From Planctomycetota bacterium (GTDB lineage: Bacteria > Planctomycetota > Phycisphaerae > UBA1845 > PWPN01), in assembly GCA_022711465.1 (NCBI GenBank), contig JAKLEZ010000022.1, positions 40,625-104,624 on the forward strand: a stretch of DNA of 64,000 bases, written 5' to 3'. Positions 52,534 through 62,534 of the stretch are shown piece by piece; positions within the stretch are counted from its first letter, which is position 1, and every line of letters begins with the position of its first letter. A program made the translations under genes and the position numbers. The notes beneath the pieces were generated by a model. The model saw nothing but the letters and a program-made list of their open reading frames with translations. It had not been told where the DNA came from and searched no databases.

Positions 52534-54255
52534 ATGACCCAGCCTCCCACGTTCGTTGATCCGATCACTCCCGTAGGAAGACCACCGCGAAACGGGATCC
52601 TTCTGCTGATCTGGTTGCGGTGGATGGTGCTCCGCAACTCAGCCTGCCAGGCCGCCCGCGAACGCCCCTTGCGGCTTCTGGGATCCGCATTCTCGATTCT
52701 GCTCATCTGGGCGGGGCTTTACGTGATGCTGGTCTGGACCCTCGCACAGGTCAAGCGCCAGGTCCTCGAGGGGATCGTGGCCACGCCCCTGATCTTCACG
52801 TTCTTCTTCCTCGCCCTGAGCGCCATGCTGGTTTTCTCGAACGCGATCCTGTCCTATGGAGGTTTGTTCCGGCGGCCCGAGAGCACCTTCTTGATGACCA
52901 CCCCGATCTCCACTTGCGATGTGGTCATCCTTCGCTTCCTGGAGAGCCTGGTTCTGGCCAGCTGGTCGCTCATCCTGTTGGGAATACCGCTGATGATGGC
53001 CATCGCCACCGTGCGGCGGGAAGAATCACTGGCCTTCTATCCGCTGTTCCTGGGCTTGTTTCTTGCCTTTCTGCCTATCCCCGGGGCCTTTGGCCTGCTG
53101 ATCGCCTGGCTGCTCGCACTGGTATGCCCAAAGACTCCGCGACGCACGATGGTCCTTGTCGCGGCGCTGCTCGTTCTCCTCGGGGTCTGGTCTTTCCGGG
53201 ACATGCTGCAGTCCCCGATCTCGGTGACAGACTGGCTGCAGCATTTCTACGATCGAATCGGCCTTATTCAGAACGCAATGCTGCCCCACAACTGGGTCTC
53301 CAAGGGCATTAATCACGCCATGCAGGGTCAGCCGGCGCCCGCGGCGTTTTACCTGTACGTGACCGCCGCCAACGCCCTTTTCGTCAGTCTCATCGCGGTG
53401 GCGCTGGTCTCAAAAGGCTTGCCCGCAGCATTCGCACGTGCCCAGGTCTCTTGCGCCCGCGGCGTCCGACGCTCAGGTCGAGTCATCTCCGTCATCGCGG
53501 ACGTGATCTTCGCCTATCTTCCCTGGCGGCAGAGGCTGCTGGCGGCCAAGGACCTCAAGAGCTTCGCCCGTGATCCCCTTCAGTGGACGCAGATGGCGAT
53601 TCTCATCGGCCTGCTGGGATTGTACGTTTCGAATGTGCAGCACCTCTGGACCGACTTGACCGAGCCCCGACTGCAAGTCCTCATCGCGTTCCTGAATCTC
53701 ACCGCCGTCTGTCTCATCCTGGCCACTTTCACCAGCCGGTTCGTGTTCCCCATCGTATCCCTCGAAACCCAGCAACTGTGGTTGTTAGGCCTCCTTCCCT
53801 TGCGACGGAGCGGCATGATCGTGGCCAAGTTCCTGTTCGCCGTGACGATCACACTCGTTGTGGCCCTGACGGTGATGGGCGTCTCCGTGTATCGTCTCGA
53901 TCTGCCCCCCATCCTGGCGGTCGCTCACTTGCTTGCCAGCGCCGCGGTCTGTGTCGGATTGTGCGGCGTGAGCATTGGAATGGGGGCTCGAATGCCCGTC
54001 TTTCACGAACGCAACCCTGCTCGGATTGCGGGCGGCTTCGGCGGAACAGTCAGCCTGTTGCTGTCGATCGGACTGGTCGTGGCCTCGCTGGCAGCCATGG
54101 GGGTGATGAGTATCCGGGTTGACTGGGCTGCGTCCGGCGATGGACTGCCTCATTCCGTCGCAGCATGGCTTGCCGGTGTCATCGGCCTCAACGTGTTCGC
54201 CGCCGCCGTGGCCATGCTCGTCGGTATTCGTCACATCAGCCGGCTGGAGTGCTGA
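52534..54255 (+). CDS. ABC exporter permease
   Basis: A 573-residue protein with at least ten hydrophobic segments (for example LGSAFSILLIWAGLYVMLVW, LIFTFFFLALSAMLVFSNAI, LLSIGLVVASLAAMGVMSI). It looks like the large putative ABC exporter permeases that pair with a single ATPase. The ATG at 52534 has no strong ribosome site. A GTG at 52489 inside the ATPase gene is the alternative. The operon ends here; a bidirectional hairpin lies 125 nt downstream. Confidence 0.85.
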   Translation: MTQPPTFVDPITPVGRPPRNGILLLIWLRWMVLRNSACQAARERPLRLLGSAFSILLIWAGLYVMLVWTLAQVKRQVLEGIVATPLIFTFFFLALSAMLVFSNAILSYGGLFRRPESTFLMTTPISTCDVVILRFLESLVLASWSLILLGIPLMMAIATVRREESLAFYPLFLGLFLAFLPIPGAFGLLIAWLLALVCPKTPRRTMVLVAALLVLLGVWSFRDMLQSPISVTDWLQHFYDRIGLIQNAMLPHNWVSKGINHAMQGQPAPAAFYLYVTAANALFVSLIAVALVSKGLPAAFARAQVSCARGVRRSGRVISVIADVIFAYLPWRQRLLAAKDLKSFARDPLQWTQMAILIGLLGLYVSNVQHLWTDLTEPRLQVLIAFLNLTAVCLILATFTSRFVFPIVSLETQQLWLLGLLPLRRSGMIVAKFLFAVTITLVVALTVMGVSVYRLDLPPILAVAHLLASAAVCVGLCGVSIGMGARMPVFHERNPARIAGGFGGTVSLLLSIGLVVASLAAMGVMSIRVDWAASGDGLPHSVAAWLAGVIGLNVFAAAVAMLVGIRHISRLEC

Positions 54256-54379
54256 CTCCTTCTCCCAGGCTTGCCGGAAACACGGGGAAGCAGCAGGCTG
54301 CGGCCATCAGGCTCGGCCGTTGGCCGATGACGACACCGAGCCCGTGGCACCAAGCGGGCCAAGTCATTTCTTAAACGAA

Positions 54380-54411
54380 GATACCCGAGCTCCATGGCTG
54401 GCTCGGGTATC
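54380..54411. terminator. Convergent hairpin between ABC operon and PilZ gene
   Basis: GATACCCGAGC and GCTCGGGTATC form a perfect 11-bp stem around a 10-nt loop. It sits between two converging genes. The U-run is poor on both sides (TTCGTTT on the minus strand), so it is a probable but not ideal shared terminator. Confidence 0.6.
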
Positions 54412-54458
54412 ATCCTTCCTGTGGAGATCGCTGCAGACGGCCGGCCCGTTGGAGACCG

Positions 54459-54830
54459 TCAGACTCGAGGAAAACGGCTCCTACCGAACTGAGATCCATG
54501 TAGCCTCACACCGATGTGGTAGACACCGGGCTCAACCATCTGGCTCCAGCAGACCTCAGCCTTGCGGTCGACCATCCATTCACAGTAGTTGTCGAGCTTG
54601 AAAACAAGTTCCAGCATCTGGCCGACTTCTGGTGCTTCGGATGACCTCACAATGAACCCCGCGCCGTTCTCACTGGCATCCCGGGCCCAGCCAATCCGGC
54701 CGGCGCCTTCCGTGCCCCATCGGACTGGACAGTCGAAGCCCACCCTGGGATGGGCCCTTCGCTCGATACCGAAGGTCAGAGGTCCGACCGCCGCCGCCAG
54801 TCGTGACAATGATGGGCCGGAAGTCACCAT
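54459..54830 (-). CDS. PilZ domain protein
   Basis: A 123-residue protein made almost wholly of a PilZ domain, which usually binds cyclic di-GMP. The signature is RRAHPRVGFDCPVRW, an RxxxR-like motif near residue 25, followed by DASENGAGFIV (the DxSxxG-like motif). The ATG at 54830 gives a compact protein. A TTG at 54944 would add 38 residues without visible support. It lies beside the polysaccharide genes to the right, so control of polymer output by cyclic di-GMP is possible. Confidence 0.8.
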   Translation of the reverse strand: MVTSGPSLSRLAAAVGPLTFGIERRAHPRVGFDCPVRWGTEGAGRIGWARDASENGAGFIVRSSEAPEVGQMLELVFKLDNYCEWMVDRKAEVCWSQMVEPGVYHIGVRLHGSQFGRSRFPRV

Positions 54831-55419
54831 GAATGCACCGTTTAGCCTTTCATGTGGATCGCGCGGCACAGGGGCCCCGGTATTGTCCGCAGATGCCGCA
54901 GAGACCCCTGGAAAAAGACCGAGCCATACCTGGGTTGTCGGCAAGCCGTCGCCAATTCTTAAGCGCCAGTTTCCGAGAATACGCCAGAGACGAGCCTTCT
55001 TCTACAGTTCATAGGGTAAAATGCTCCTGGAGCCTACGGCCGCTGCACACGCAAAGAGCCCCACAACTTCAGGGAAAAGCCGGCGCCGCCGATTGTAGGG
55101 TGGGCAGGGCTTTCGCCCCATGGCAGAGGCGGCCCCTGACCTGGCGTGCCGGCAGATTAGCCGTTCGCAAGGTCGATTCCTACCCTCCTATGGGTGAGTA
55201 TCCGAATCGGAGTGATTCAGTGAGCGAGAAAGCAATTCCGTTGCGACTTGCCAGGAGTCGTGCCTGTCGGTTATGGTTCCAGTGGCACGTTCGGTCCCCC
55301 GGCGGAGGGGGGGGCGGGCGTCTCCTGCGTCGGTTGCGGGAAGGCCGGCAGGCGACAATGACCCCGGGAGGTCGGTCGCGGAGTCTCGGCCACCGAGTTC
55401 AAGAGGTGAGGGCTCTGTG
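54831..55419. other. Intergenic region upstream of the TPR/polysaccharide genes
   Basis: This 589-nt divergent spacer shows no gene that I can support. A TAAAAT -10-like hexamer is at 55017-55022 without a good -35. The low-complexity G-rich run near 55300-55318 is not a recognised element. Confidence 0.5.
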
Positions 55420-58400
55420 ATGGGCACCGCGAGTTCTAGCCGAATCTTCAAGTTGGTCATGGTTCTTCTCGCTGTCGCGGTGGTCGGCGCGGGCTTGTAT
55501 GAGCTGCACAAGTACCGCAAGACGGCAGCGGTGAAGAAGGCCCTGGCTGCGGGAGAGGCGGCGTACGAGGCCCGGGACTACACGAACGCGGCGACTGAGC
55601 TGGGTCGCTACGTGGCCGCGAACAAACAGGATGTTCCGATGCTCCTGAAGTACGCCGACGCCCAACTGAAACGCCGACCCCAGAGTCGAGGGGCCGTCAC
55701 ACAGGCCGTCGCCGCTCTGGACACGATTCTTCGGCTGCAGCCGGCACATGCAGAGGCGGCTGACCGGCTTGTTACCCTGTTCTTGGGGATCGGGGCGCCG
55801 GCCGAGGCTGAGCATGCGGCCGAGGCCTGGCACAGGGCTGCCCCCGAAAGCTTGGCCGCACAGAGGCTCCTGGCTCGTGCCTACTGGGCCAATGACAAAC
55901 GGGCGAAAGCTGCTGAGACACTTGACCGATTGACCAAGGCGCACCCGGAGGACTATGAGGCGGCAAGCCTGTCCGTCTCCTTCATTCTGGCCGGCGAGAT
56001 CCCGGTCCCGGAAAGCACCCCGGCCAGCGGGACGGCTCCGGCCGGCGAGGTTCCCTCCGTTTCCGCCTCGGCCCCGTCAGCGTCGGCCGACCGACTCCTC
56101 GCCACCTGGGATCGATGCGTCGCCGTGCTCGATGAAGCCGTGGCCCGCAATCCCAAGGTCGCCGCTGCCCGAATTGTCCGGGCTTCGCATACGCACAGAC
56201 TCGCCAGGATCTTCGCTGCGGCTGGAGAATCACAACGCGCCCAGGAGAACCGGGAGCGTGTTTTGCAGGATCTTGCCGAGGCCGTGCGACTGGAGTCGAC
56301 GAACTGGGAAGATGTGGTCCAGATCGCTCAGCTATTCGTAGATGTCGGTCGGCGAAGCGAAGCCAACGCTCAGTTCGACCGGGCGGAGTCATTGGCCCCT
56401 ACAGAGGTCGACGTCTATCTGGTTCGCTGCGCACTGGCGATCGACATGAACGACGCCGAAGGTGGCGCGGCAGTGTTGGATCGGGCGTTCAAGCTGCCGC
56501 TGGGTGACAAACGATATGACCTGCTCGCTCCCGCAGTCGAACTGTACGCGATGGCGAACCGGCCGAAGGACGCCCGTGCCCGGCTGGATGAGGCGAGGAA
56601 ACCAGACACGCCGGCGGAAGTGCTCCGTTATTTGGAGGGCGTGGTGGCGTTCGCCGAAGGCAACGTGGCCGATGCCATGCCCAAGCTCGAAGAGGCCCTG
56701 AAACTGGCGGGGGGGAATCCGCGGCTGGTCAGTGCCTATCTGTGGCTCGGACGCGCCTACGTCGCCAGCGGTAATCCTCGCAGGGCCATCTCGCCTCTCA
56801 AGGAGTACGTGCGTGCCGCGGCCCAGGTAGGACGTTCGCCCGCAACAGGCCAGATGGCCCTCTCCCAGGTCTACTCGGAGTTGGGGCGATGGGAGGATGC
56901 GATCAAGGCGTCGACCGAGGCTCGAGCCAACCCGTATGCGGCCCGATCGGCCACCCTGAGGTCCTTCCAGATGCAGAGCCTTCTTTCTCGGCCGGGCGGA
57001 GCTAAACCCGATGCCCGGAAGATCGAAGCGCTCTACAAGGAGCTCACTGAGCGGAGTGACGCGGTGCCCAAAGATGTTGCCGTGAAAATCCAGCTGGCCC
57101 AACTGACGTACTTCCGAGGACAGCTGGAGGAAGCAGTCAAGATCCTCAAATCAACACGTGACGAGTTGCCCGAGACTGCCACCACCACCACAGCGCTGGT
57201 CGGAATTCTCATCGACGCAGGCAAGCACAGAGAAGCCATCGAGGAGTGCACCGCGGCCATCTCCTCGGCCGACAAGACCCAGCTTCCCCTGTTTCAGGCC
57301 ATGTTGGCTGAGGTGTACGCGCGGCAAGGTGATCAGGAGATGGCTCGCAAGACGTTCACGGCCGCCGCGGAACAGGCAACCGGCTCGGGTCGGACCCTGG
57401 TCCGTACCCAGCTGGCCGAGTGGTTGGCTCGGCAGCAACACGTGGAAGAAGCTCGTGAGGTGCTCTCACGTATCGTGGAGGAAGAGCCGGGCAACGTGGC
57501 GATCCTGAACCGGCTTCTCGCTCTGAGACCGGACCCCGGGAAGTCCTCAGCCCTGGTCGAGCAGTTGAGGAAAGCCGAAGGGGAATCCGGGCTCAATTGG
57601 CGTTACTGGCAGGCGGTTGGGTGGCTCGAGAGCGATGACTGGCAGGACCACCGCAGGGAAATTGAGGCCAATCTCAACGAGTGTCTGGCCAAGGATCCGG
57701 AGTTCAGCGAAGCCGCGTTGGCTCTTACCCAGCGGTACCGGAAGGCAGGAGAATGGGAGCTCGCACTCGGCGTCTCCCGCAAAGCGTTTGCTCTTGATTC
57801 GCAGAACGTCCAACTCGCCGTTGGGGTTCTGGAAGCGGCGGCGAGGCTGCAGCGGTGGAGCGAGGTCGACCAGGTCCTCGCGGCCTTACCTGCGGAGGCC
57901 CTGAATCGTCCTGAAGTGCGGCAGTTCCGGATCCAGCAAGCGTTTCAGCGAGGTGATGCCAGGGGAGCCCTGGCTTTGCTCGAAGAACAGGTTAAGGATG
58001 GCAGTGACTACGTCGCACGGCTGAACCTGGCCCGGGTGCTTTCCACCTCGCCCGAGGGTGCCGCCCGGGCTCGGCAACTGCTGGCAGAGGCGGCCGCTAT
58101 CAAGCCCGAAGCCCCCGAAGTGCTCGCCGCCCGGGTCGAGTTCCACGTCGATCGCTCCGAGTTCAAGGAGGCACTCGACTTGTGTGGCGAGGCAATCGCC
58201 AGGAAGCCCTCGGCGGATGCCTACCAGTTGCGGGCGCGGGTTTACGAGGCTCAACGCGACTTGGCCTCAGCCGCCGCCGATCTCCATCAGGTTGCCAGCC
58301 TGGAGGGAAGGGCGGAGGAAGGATACCTGGCGGTGGGGCGGATGTACTATCGCCAGAACCGGTTTCAGCAGGCTGTGGAAAGCTGGGAGGCGGGACTGAA

Positions 58401-59895
58401 ACTGGTGCCCGGGTCCTACATGCTGCGCGGGGCTTTGGCCGAGGCTCGGGTGAGCTCAGGGAACAAATCCGAGAAGGAGAAAGGGCAAACTCTCCTTGAC
58501 GAGTTGCTCCGGGATCTGGAGGAGGGACTCAGGGAACGTCCCAAGGATGAACAGCTGCTGAACATGAGGGACGAGTTGCTGCTCACACGGGTCGAATCGC
58601 AGTTGACTTCGCTTGATGAGGCTCAGTTCAAACTCCGGAAGCCGGAGGAGATAACGGCTTTGTTGCAGGAGTCGGAGGGAGTATGCGACCGGATCCTGGC
58701 CAGGAATCCGAAATCAAGCTTTGCCTATGCTCTCCTGGCGCAAGCAGCATTCGTCCAAGAAGAACAGGCCTTGAGGCGCGGCGAGCGAACGGTGGCTCAG
58801 CGGCAACGGGCGAGGGGGTTGGACTACCTGGATCGTGGAGTGATCGCCAATCCGCAAGACCCCAGGCTGCTGGTGAGGCAGGCTCAGCTGCTCCTCGAAG
58901 CGAACCCGGATCGTGCCGTGGTGGCCGCCCGAAGCGCCCTTGAGCTTCAGCCGGGCAGCGAGGCATCGGCGATTCTCTATGCCTCAAGCCTGGCGAGAGC
59001 CGGTCGAGGGAACGAGGCGATTGCCGCACTTTCTCGCTTCCTGGAGCGGTCTGACGCCAGGGAGGCCTTCAACGCACGACTGGCCCTGGCGGAGATGAGC
59101 AGTGCGGCGAAGGATTTTGTTCGGGCGGAGGCGGTGATCAAGCAGGCAGAGGCCATGGTGGCTGGGGACAAGGGCCGCCAGGCAGCAGTGGATCTCGGCC
59201 GCTTGGGATTGCTGGCTTCCCAGCGCCAATGGGAGTCGTTCGTGACGATGGCTCGTGAGTGCCTGGCCAAGAACGCCGGGGATGTGATCTTGATGTCGAG
59301 AGTCGGGGCGACTCTGCTGGAATCAGGCGATCCCATCTGGGCCAAAACCGGCGTCGAGTTCCTTGAAATGGTGACCAGGCAACGCCCCGATGACCCCTTG
59401 GCCTTCTCACAGCTCGGAATCGGACATTATCGGATCGGCCAGCTTCAAGAAGCCGCGGCGGCCTTTGAACAGGGCCTGAAGCTCGATCCAGACCATCTGC
59501 AGCTGAGCAACGATCTCGCTTGGCTGATGTGCGAGGAGCAGAAGAAGCCGGAGGAGGCGGCCCGGCGAATCGCGAAGGCGATCGAGACCATCGAGAAGGG
59601 CAGCGGCGACCCGGTCGTAGGCAGCCTGTGGGATACCTGGGGCGTGATTCAATATCGACTCGGGAAGCTGGACGGTTCGAAGCAAGCCCTGGAGAAGTGC
59701 CTGGGGCTCGGAGAGGAGCTGGCTGAATCCACGAGGCAGTCGGCCCGTTTCCACCTGGCGAGAACCCTGGCCACCATCGATCGAGAGCGAAGCGCCCAGT
59801 TGCTTCGCGAACTTCTGGCTATCCCGAAGAAGGACCTGAGGCTCTCTGATGCCGATTTGACCGAGGCCCAGGCCTTACGCGATCAACTGAAGTGA
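55420..59895 (+). CDS. Giant membrane-anchored TPR protein
   Basis: A 1491-residue protein with a signal-anchor helix (about 10-28) and at least 25 degenerate tetratricopeptide repeats to the C-terminus (AAYEARDYTNAATELGRYV, GIGHYRIGQLQEAAAAFEQG and others). A short Pro/Ala/Ser-rich linker lies near residues 190-220. Its size and place before a Wzz/BY-kinase resemble the PrsT-like TPR proteins of exopolysaccharide or exosortase loci. It probably scaffolds a secretion or assembly complex. GAGGTGAGGG precedes the ATG at 55420. The upstream frame to 55273 is low-complexity and probably not translated. Confidence 0.85.
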   Translation: MGTASSSRIFKLVMVLLAVAVVGAGLYELHKYRKTAAVKKALAAGEAAYEARDYTNAATELGRYVAANKQDVPMLLKYADAQLKRRPQSRGAVTQAVAALDTILRLQPAHAEAADRLVTLFLGIGAPAEAEHAAEAWHRAAPESLAAQRLLARAYWANDKRAKAAETLDRLTKAHPEDYEAASLSVSFILAGEIPVPESTPASGTAPAGEVPSVSASAPSASADRLLATWDRCVAVLDEAVARNPKVAAARIVRASHTHRLARIFAAAGESQRAQENRERVLQDLAEAVRLESTNWEDVVQIAQLFVDVGRRSEANAQFDRAESLAPTEVDVYLVRCALAIDMNDAEGGAAVLDRAFKLPLGDKRYDLLAPAVELYAMANRPKDARARLDEARKPDTPAEVLRYLEGVVAFAEGNVADAMPKLEEALKLAGGNPRLVSAYLWLGRAYVASGNPRRAISPLKEYVRAAAQVGRSPATGQMALSQVYSELGRWEDAIKASTEARANPYAARSATLRSFQMQSLLSRPGGAKPDARKIEALYKELTERSDAVPKDVAVKIQLAQLTYFRGQLEEAVKILKSTRDELPETATTTTALVGILIDAGKHREAIEECTAAISSADKTQLPLFQAMLAEVYARQGDQEMARKTFTAAAEQATGSGRTLVRTQLAEWLARQQHVEEAREVLSRIVEEEPGNVAILNRLLALRPDPGKSSALVEQLRKAEGESGLNWRYWQAVGWLESDDWQDHRREIEANLNECLAKDPEFSEAALALTQRYRKAGEWELALGVSRKAFALDSQNVQLAVGVLEAAARLQRWSEVDQVLAALPAEALNRPEVRQFRIQQAFQRGDARGALALLEEQVKDGSDYVARLNLARVLSTSPEGAARARQLLAEAAAIKPEAPEVLAARVEFHVDRSEFKEALDLCGEAIARKPSADAYQLRARVYEAQRDLASAAADLHQVASLEGRAEEGYLAVGRMYYRQNRFQQAVESWEAGLKLVPGSYMLRGALAEARVSSGNKSEKEKGQTLLDELLRDLEEGLRERPKDEQLLNMRDELLLTRVESQLTSLDEAQFKLRKPEEITALLQESEGVCDRILARNPKSSFAYALLAQAAFVQEEQALRRGERTVAQRQRARGLDYLDRGVIANPQDPRLLVRQAQLLLEANPDRAVVAARSALELQPGSEASAILYASSLARAGRGNEAIAALSRFLERSDAREAFNARLALAEMSSAAKDFVRAEAVIKQAEAMVAGDKGRQAAVDLGRLGLLASQRQWESFVTMARECLAKNAGDVILMSRVGATLLESGDPIWAKTGVEFLEMVTRQRPDDPLAFSQLGIGHYRIGQLQEAAAAFEQGLKLDPDHLQLSNDLAWLMCEEQKKPEEAARRIAKAIETIEKGSGDPVVGSLWDTWGVIQYRLGKLDGSKQALEKCLGLGEELAESTRQSARFHLARTLATIDRERSAQLLRELLAIPKKDLRLSDADLTEAQALRDQLK

Positions 59896-59947
59896 CCGTC
59901 CCATCAGACCTTCATCGCGAACGCCCGAATCTCGGCCGCAGGGTGTA

Positions 59948-59976
59948 TGGAAAACCGGTCTTCCACGACCTATAAT
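59948..59976 (+). promoter_or_regulatory. Sigma-70-type promoter for the Wzz/BY-kinase gene
   Basis: A perfect -10 TATAAT (59971-59976) lies 17 nt after TGGAAA (59948-59953; 4 of 6 to TTGACA). It is the best match to the consensus in the window and would give a leader of about 190 nt. It implies that the kinase can be expressed separately from the TPR gene. Confidence 0.6.
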
Positions 59977-60174
59977 GTGTTTTACCAATTGTAAGGCCGG
60001 CTTTGCGCGCTCGCTGCTCGGGTTGCGGGTCGTTCGGGCCGATGATGAGAGCATGAGGCGTCCGGCCGGTCCGCGGCGGGCGGACGCTGCGCGTCCCCTT
60101 GACGGGGTGGCTGCCGTGGTGCTGCCGCATGGCCTCAAGACGCTGGTTGGCTTGAGTGTTGCTTGGGGGCAAAT

Positions 60175-62499
60175 GTGTCTGAACAAACGTCTCAGGGTAT
60201 ACAGCCGTACGTCGATGCTTCCGGGGGCGGTCCGCTCGGGATGGCCGAGGATGCGGTACCGGCCGGCGGGGGGATCAAGGCCGGGCACTTGCTGGCCGCC
60301 TTGAAGCGCCGGTGGGTGATTGTCGTACTGGTCTGGCCGCTGCTCGCTGGACCGGCCGCCGTGGCGATCTGGAAGTATGTCAAACCGAAGTACACCGCCA
60401 CCGCCCAGGTTCAGGTCCAACCCAGCCTTCCCCGTATTCTCTATGCCGATGAACAGACCGAGATGATGCCTGCGTTCGACGGCTTCCTGAACACGCAGGC
60501 CCAGATCATGACCAGCGAGGGGGTCTTGCGGGAGGCCCTGAGCGAACCACAGGTCAAGTCGCTGCCGCTGTTCCGGGCCGATGATCCCATGGCCGAACTG
60601 CGCGAGAGTGTCCAGGCAGCAGTGGTTCCGAGGACCTACGTCGTGCAGCTGAACGTCACTCAGCCCGATCCCGCGGCGGCGAAGACACTGGCCAGCGCCA
60701 TCATGGACAGGTACCGCATCAAGGCCGGCGCCGCGGAGGATCAGCAACGCAAGACTCGTCGTGACAGACTGAACTCCAGGAAAACTGAGCTGGAGTCTGA
60801 ACTCAAGGCCGTGCAGAGCCTGATTCAGGAGTTGGCCAAAAAACATCAGGCCTCCAGCCCGACCATGTTCGAGGTCATTCGCAAGAGTATGGTGGAGGGG
60901 AGTCTGCAGATCCAACAGGAGTGGAGCAGGGCTTCTTTGGATGTCGAGCAACTCCAGCTGCGACTCGAACAGTTGAAACAGGTCTCGGCGAGCGCGCCCG
61001 CCAGTGCTCCCGCATCACTCGTCGACATTCTGCCGGAGGAGAATCCGGCCGATCGGGTGGCCGCGATTGAACGTGATCCAATGGTGCAGGTGCTGCGCAG
61101 ACGAATCGAATCCGCTTCTCTGAAGCTGGCCCAGCTCGTCTCGGTGATGACGGATGAAGCGAGAGAGGTTGCACGGGCGAGAACCGAACTCGAGGATCTC
61201 AAGAAGGAACTTGACAAGGAGCTTGAGCGGGCATCCAGCGACCACGAGCGGAACCGTCTGGAGATGGCCGCCAGAATGAAAGATGTCGCCGTCGCCGCCC
61301 TCGAGCGCAGGCTGGCCCAGGCCAAGACGCTTCGTGATCTGCTCGATGAAAGGGTGCAGCAGGCCAACGCGCAACAGCTCGAGGTCGGCCAGAATGATCA
61401 GGCGATCCAGCGGGAGAAACTGAACCTTGACGAAGTCCAGAAACGATATCAGGAGGTGACCGAGGAGATTACCAAGCTCGAGACAGAGAAGGATCGTCCG
61501 GGGCGAATCTCGGTTATCTCCGAAGCAGAAGTCCGTGAGGAGGGTATCCGAGACAACCGCACGAAGTTCATCCCCGCCGCGGTGGTCGGAGCCCTGTTCC
61601 TGGCGTGCGGATTGGCGTTCCTTCGCGACCGCCTCGATCCACGAATCCACACCCCGTACGAGGTCGAGGAAGGGACCGGCCTGAGGCTGCTGGGCGCGGT
61701 TCCGTCCGTTCATGAACTGAAGGCCGGCCGCGTCACCGAAGAGGACTTTGCCGAATCCTATCGCCTGGTCCGCGCCAATCTGGCCGGGCTCGGCGAGGAT
61801 GGGTCACCGCCGAGGTCGCTGCTGGTGACCAGCGCACAGGCCTGCGAGGGCAAGACCAGCCTGGCTGTGAGCCTCGCAGCCAGTTTCGCCGAGAGCGGCT
61901 CTCGTGTTCTGCTGATCGACGGCGACATCCAGGCTCCGCAGATCGGCCAGGTACTGAACCTGGCAACTTCCCATACGCTGCGAGAGGTCTTGCTCCGGGA
62001 GCAGCCTCTGGCCAAGGCCGTGGTGCGCTCTCGATTGCCGAACTTGGATGTCCTGGTGGCGGGCATTAACGGTCACAGCGCTCGAGGGGTGCTTGACAGC
62101 CGGTCGGCGATTCGTCTTCTCCGCGAGGCAGTGAAGGAGTACGATCATGTTGTGGTCGATTCGCCGCCCTCACTGGGGGCCGCTGATGCCCTGGCCTGGG
62201 CGCAGGCTGTGGACGGCGTCATCCTCTCGACCTTTGCGAACTTCTCCAACTCCCGGGCGATGAAGATTGCCTGCCAGAGGCTGGGAATGGTCCAGGCTCG
62301 GCTGCTGGGCGCGGTAGTCTGCAACACCTCGATCAAGGAGAGCTACTACTCCTACTCGTCGAGCAGCGTGCGCTCCACGACAAGTGGCACCAACGCCGCG
62401 GCTTTCAGACCCGGCGAACGTCGCACACCGCCGTTCGTTCAACTGCCCGGGGTCACGGCCGCTGAATCGGCCGGCTCCGAAATCAGCAAGCGCACTTGA
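60175..62499 (+). CDS. Polysaccharide co-polymerase/tyrosine autokinase (Wzz-BY-kinase)
   Basis: A 774-residue protein that controls exopolysaccharide chain length and export. A Wzz-type N-terminal domain has a first helix at about 44-62 and a long periplasmic coiled coil. A second helix follows (FIPAAVVGALFLACGLAFL). The cytosolic BY-kinase has Walker A SAQACEGKTS (K560), Walker A' LLIDGDIQAP (D582, D584), Walker B VVVDSPPSLG, and a Tyr-rich tail (ESYYSYSSSS). Walker A lacks the usual Pro-Gly before the Glu. The GTG at 60175 with GGGGGC upstream is my chosen start; a TTG at 60163 is possible. Confidence 0.9.
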   Translation: MSEQTSQGIQPYVDASGGGPLGMAEDAVPAGGGIKAGHLLAALKRRWVIVVLVWPLLAGPAAVAIWKYVKPKYTATAQVQVQPSLPRILYADEQTEMMPAFDGFLNTQAQIMTSEGVLREALSEPQVKSLPLFRADDPMAELRESVQAAVVPRTYVVQLNVTQPDPAAAKTLASAIMDRYRIKAGAAEDQQRKTRRDRLNSRKTELESELKAVQSLIQELAKKHQASSPTMFEVIRKSMVEGSLQIQQEWSRASLDVEQLQLRLEQLKQVSASAPASAPASLVDILPEENPADRVAAIERDPMVQVLRRRIESASLKLAQLVSVMTDEAREVARARTELEDLKKELDKELERASSDHERNRLEMAARMKDVAVAALERRLAQAKTLRDLLDERVQQANAQQLEVGQNDQAIQREKLNLDEVQKRYQEVTEEITKLETEKDRPGRISVISEAEVREEGIRDNRTKFIPAAVVGALFLACGLAFLRDRLDPRIHTPYEVEEGTGLRLLGAVPSVHELKAGRVTEEDFAESYRLVRANLAGLGEDGSPPRSLLVTSAQACEGKTSLAVSLAASFAESGSRVLLIDGDIQAPQIGQVLNLATSHTLREVLLREQPLAKAVVRSRLPNLDVLVAGINGHSARGVLDSRSAIRLLREAVKEYDHVVVDSPPSLGAADALAWAQAVDGVILSTFANFSNSRAMKIACQRLGMVQARLLGAVVCNTSIKESYYSYSSSSVRSTTSGTNAAAFRPGERRTPPFVQLPGVTAAESAGSEISKRT

Positions 62500-62534
62500 A
62501 TCGTGCGTTGTGCCGATTCGCCGTTCCGATAGTC

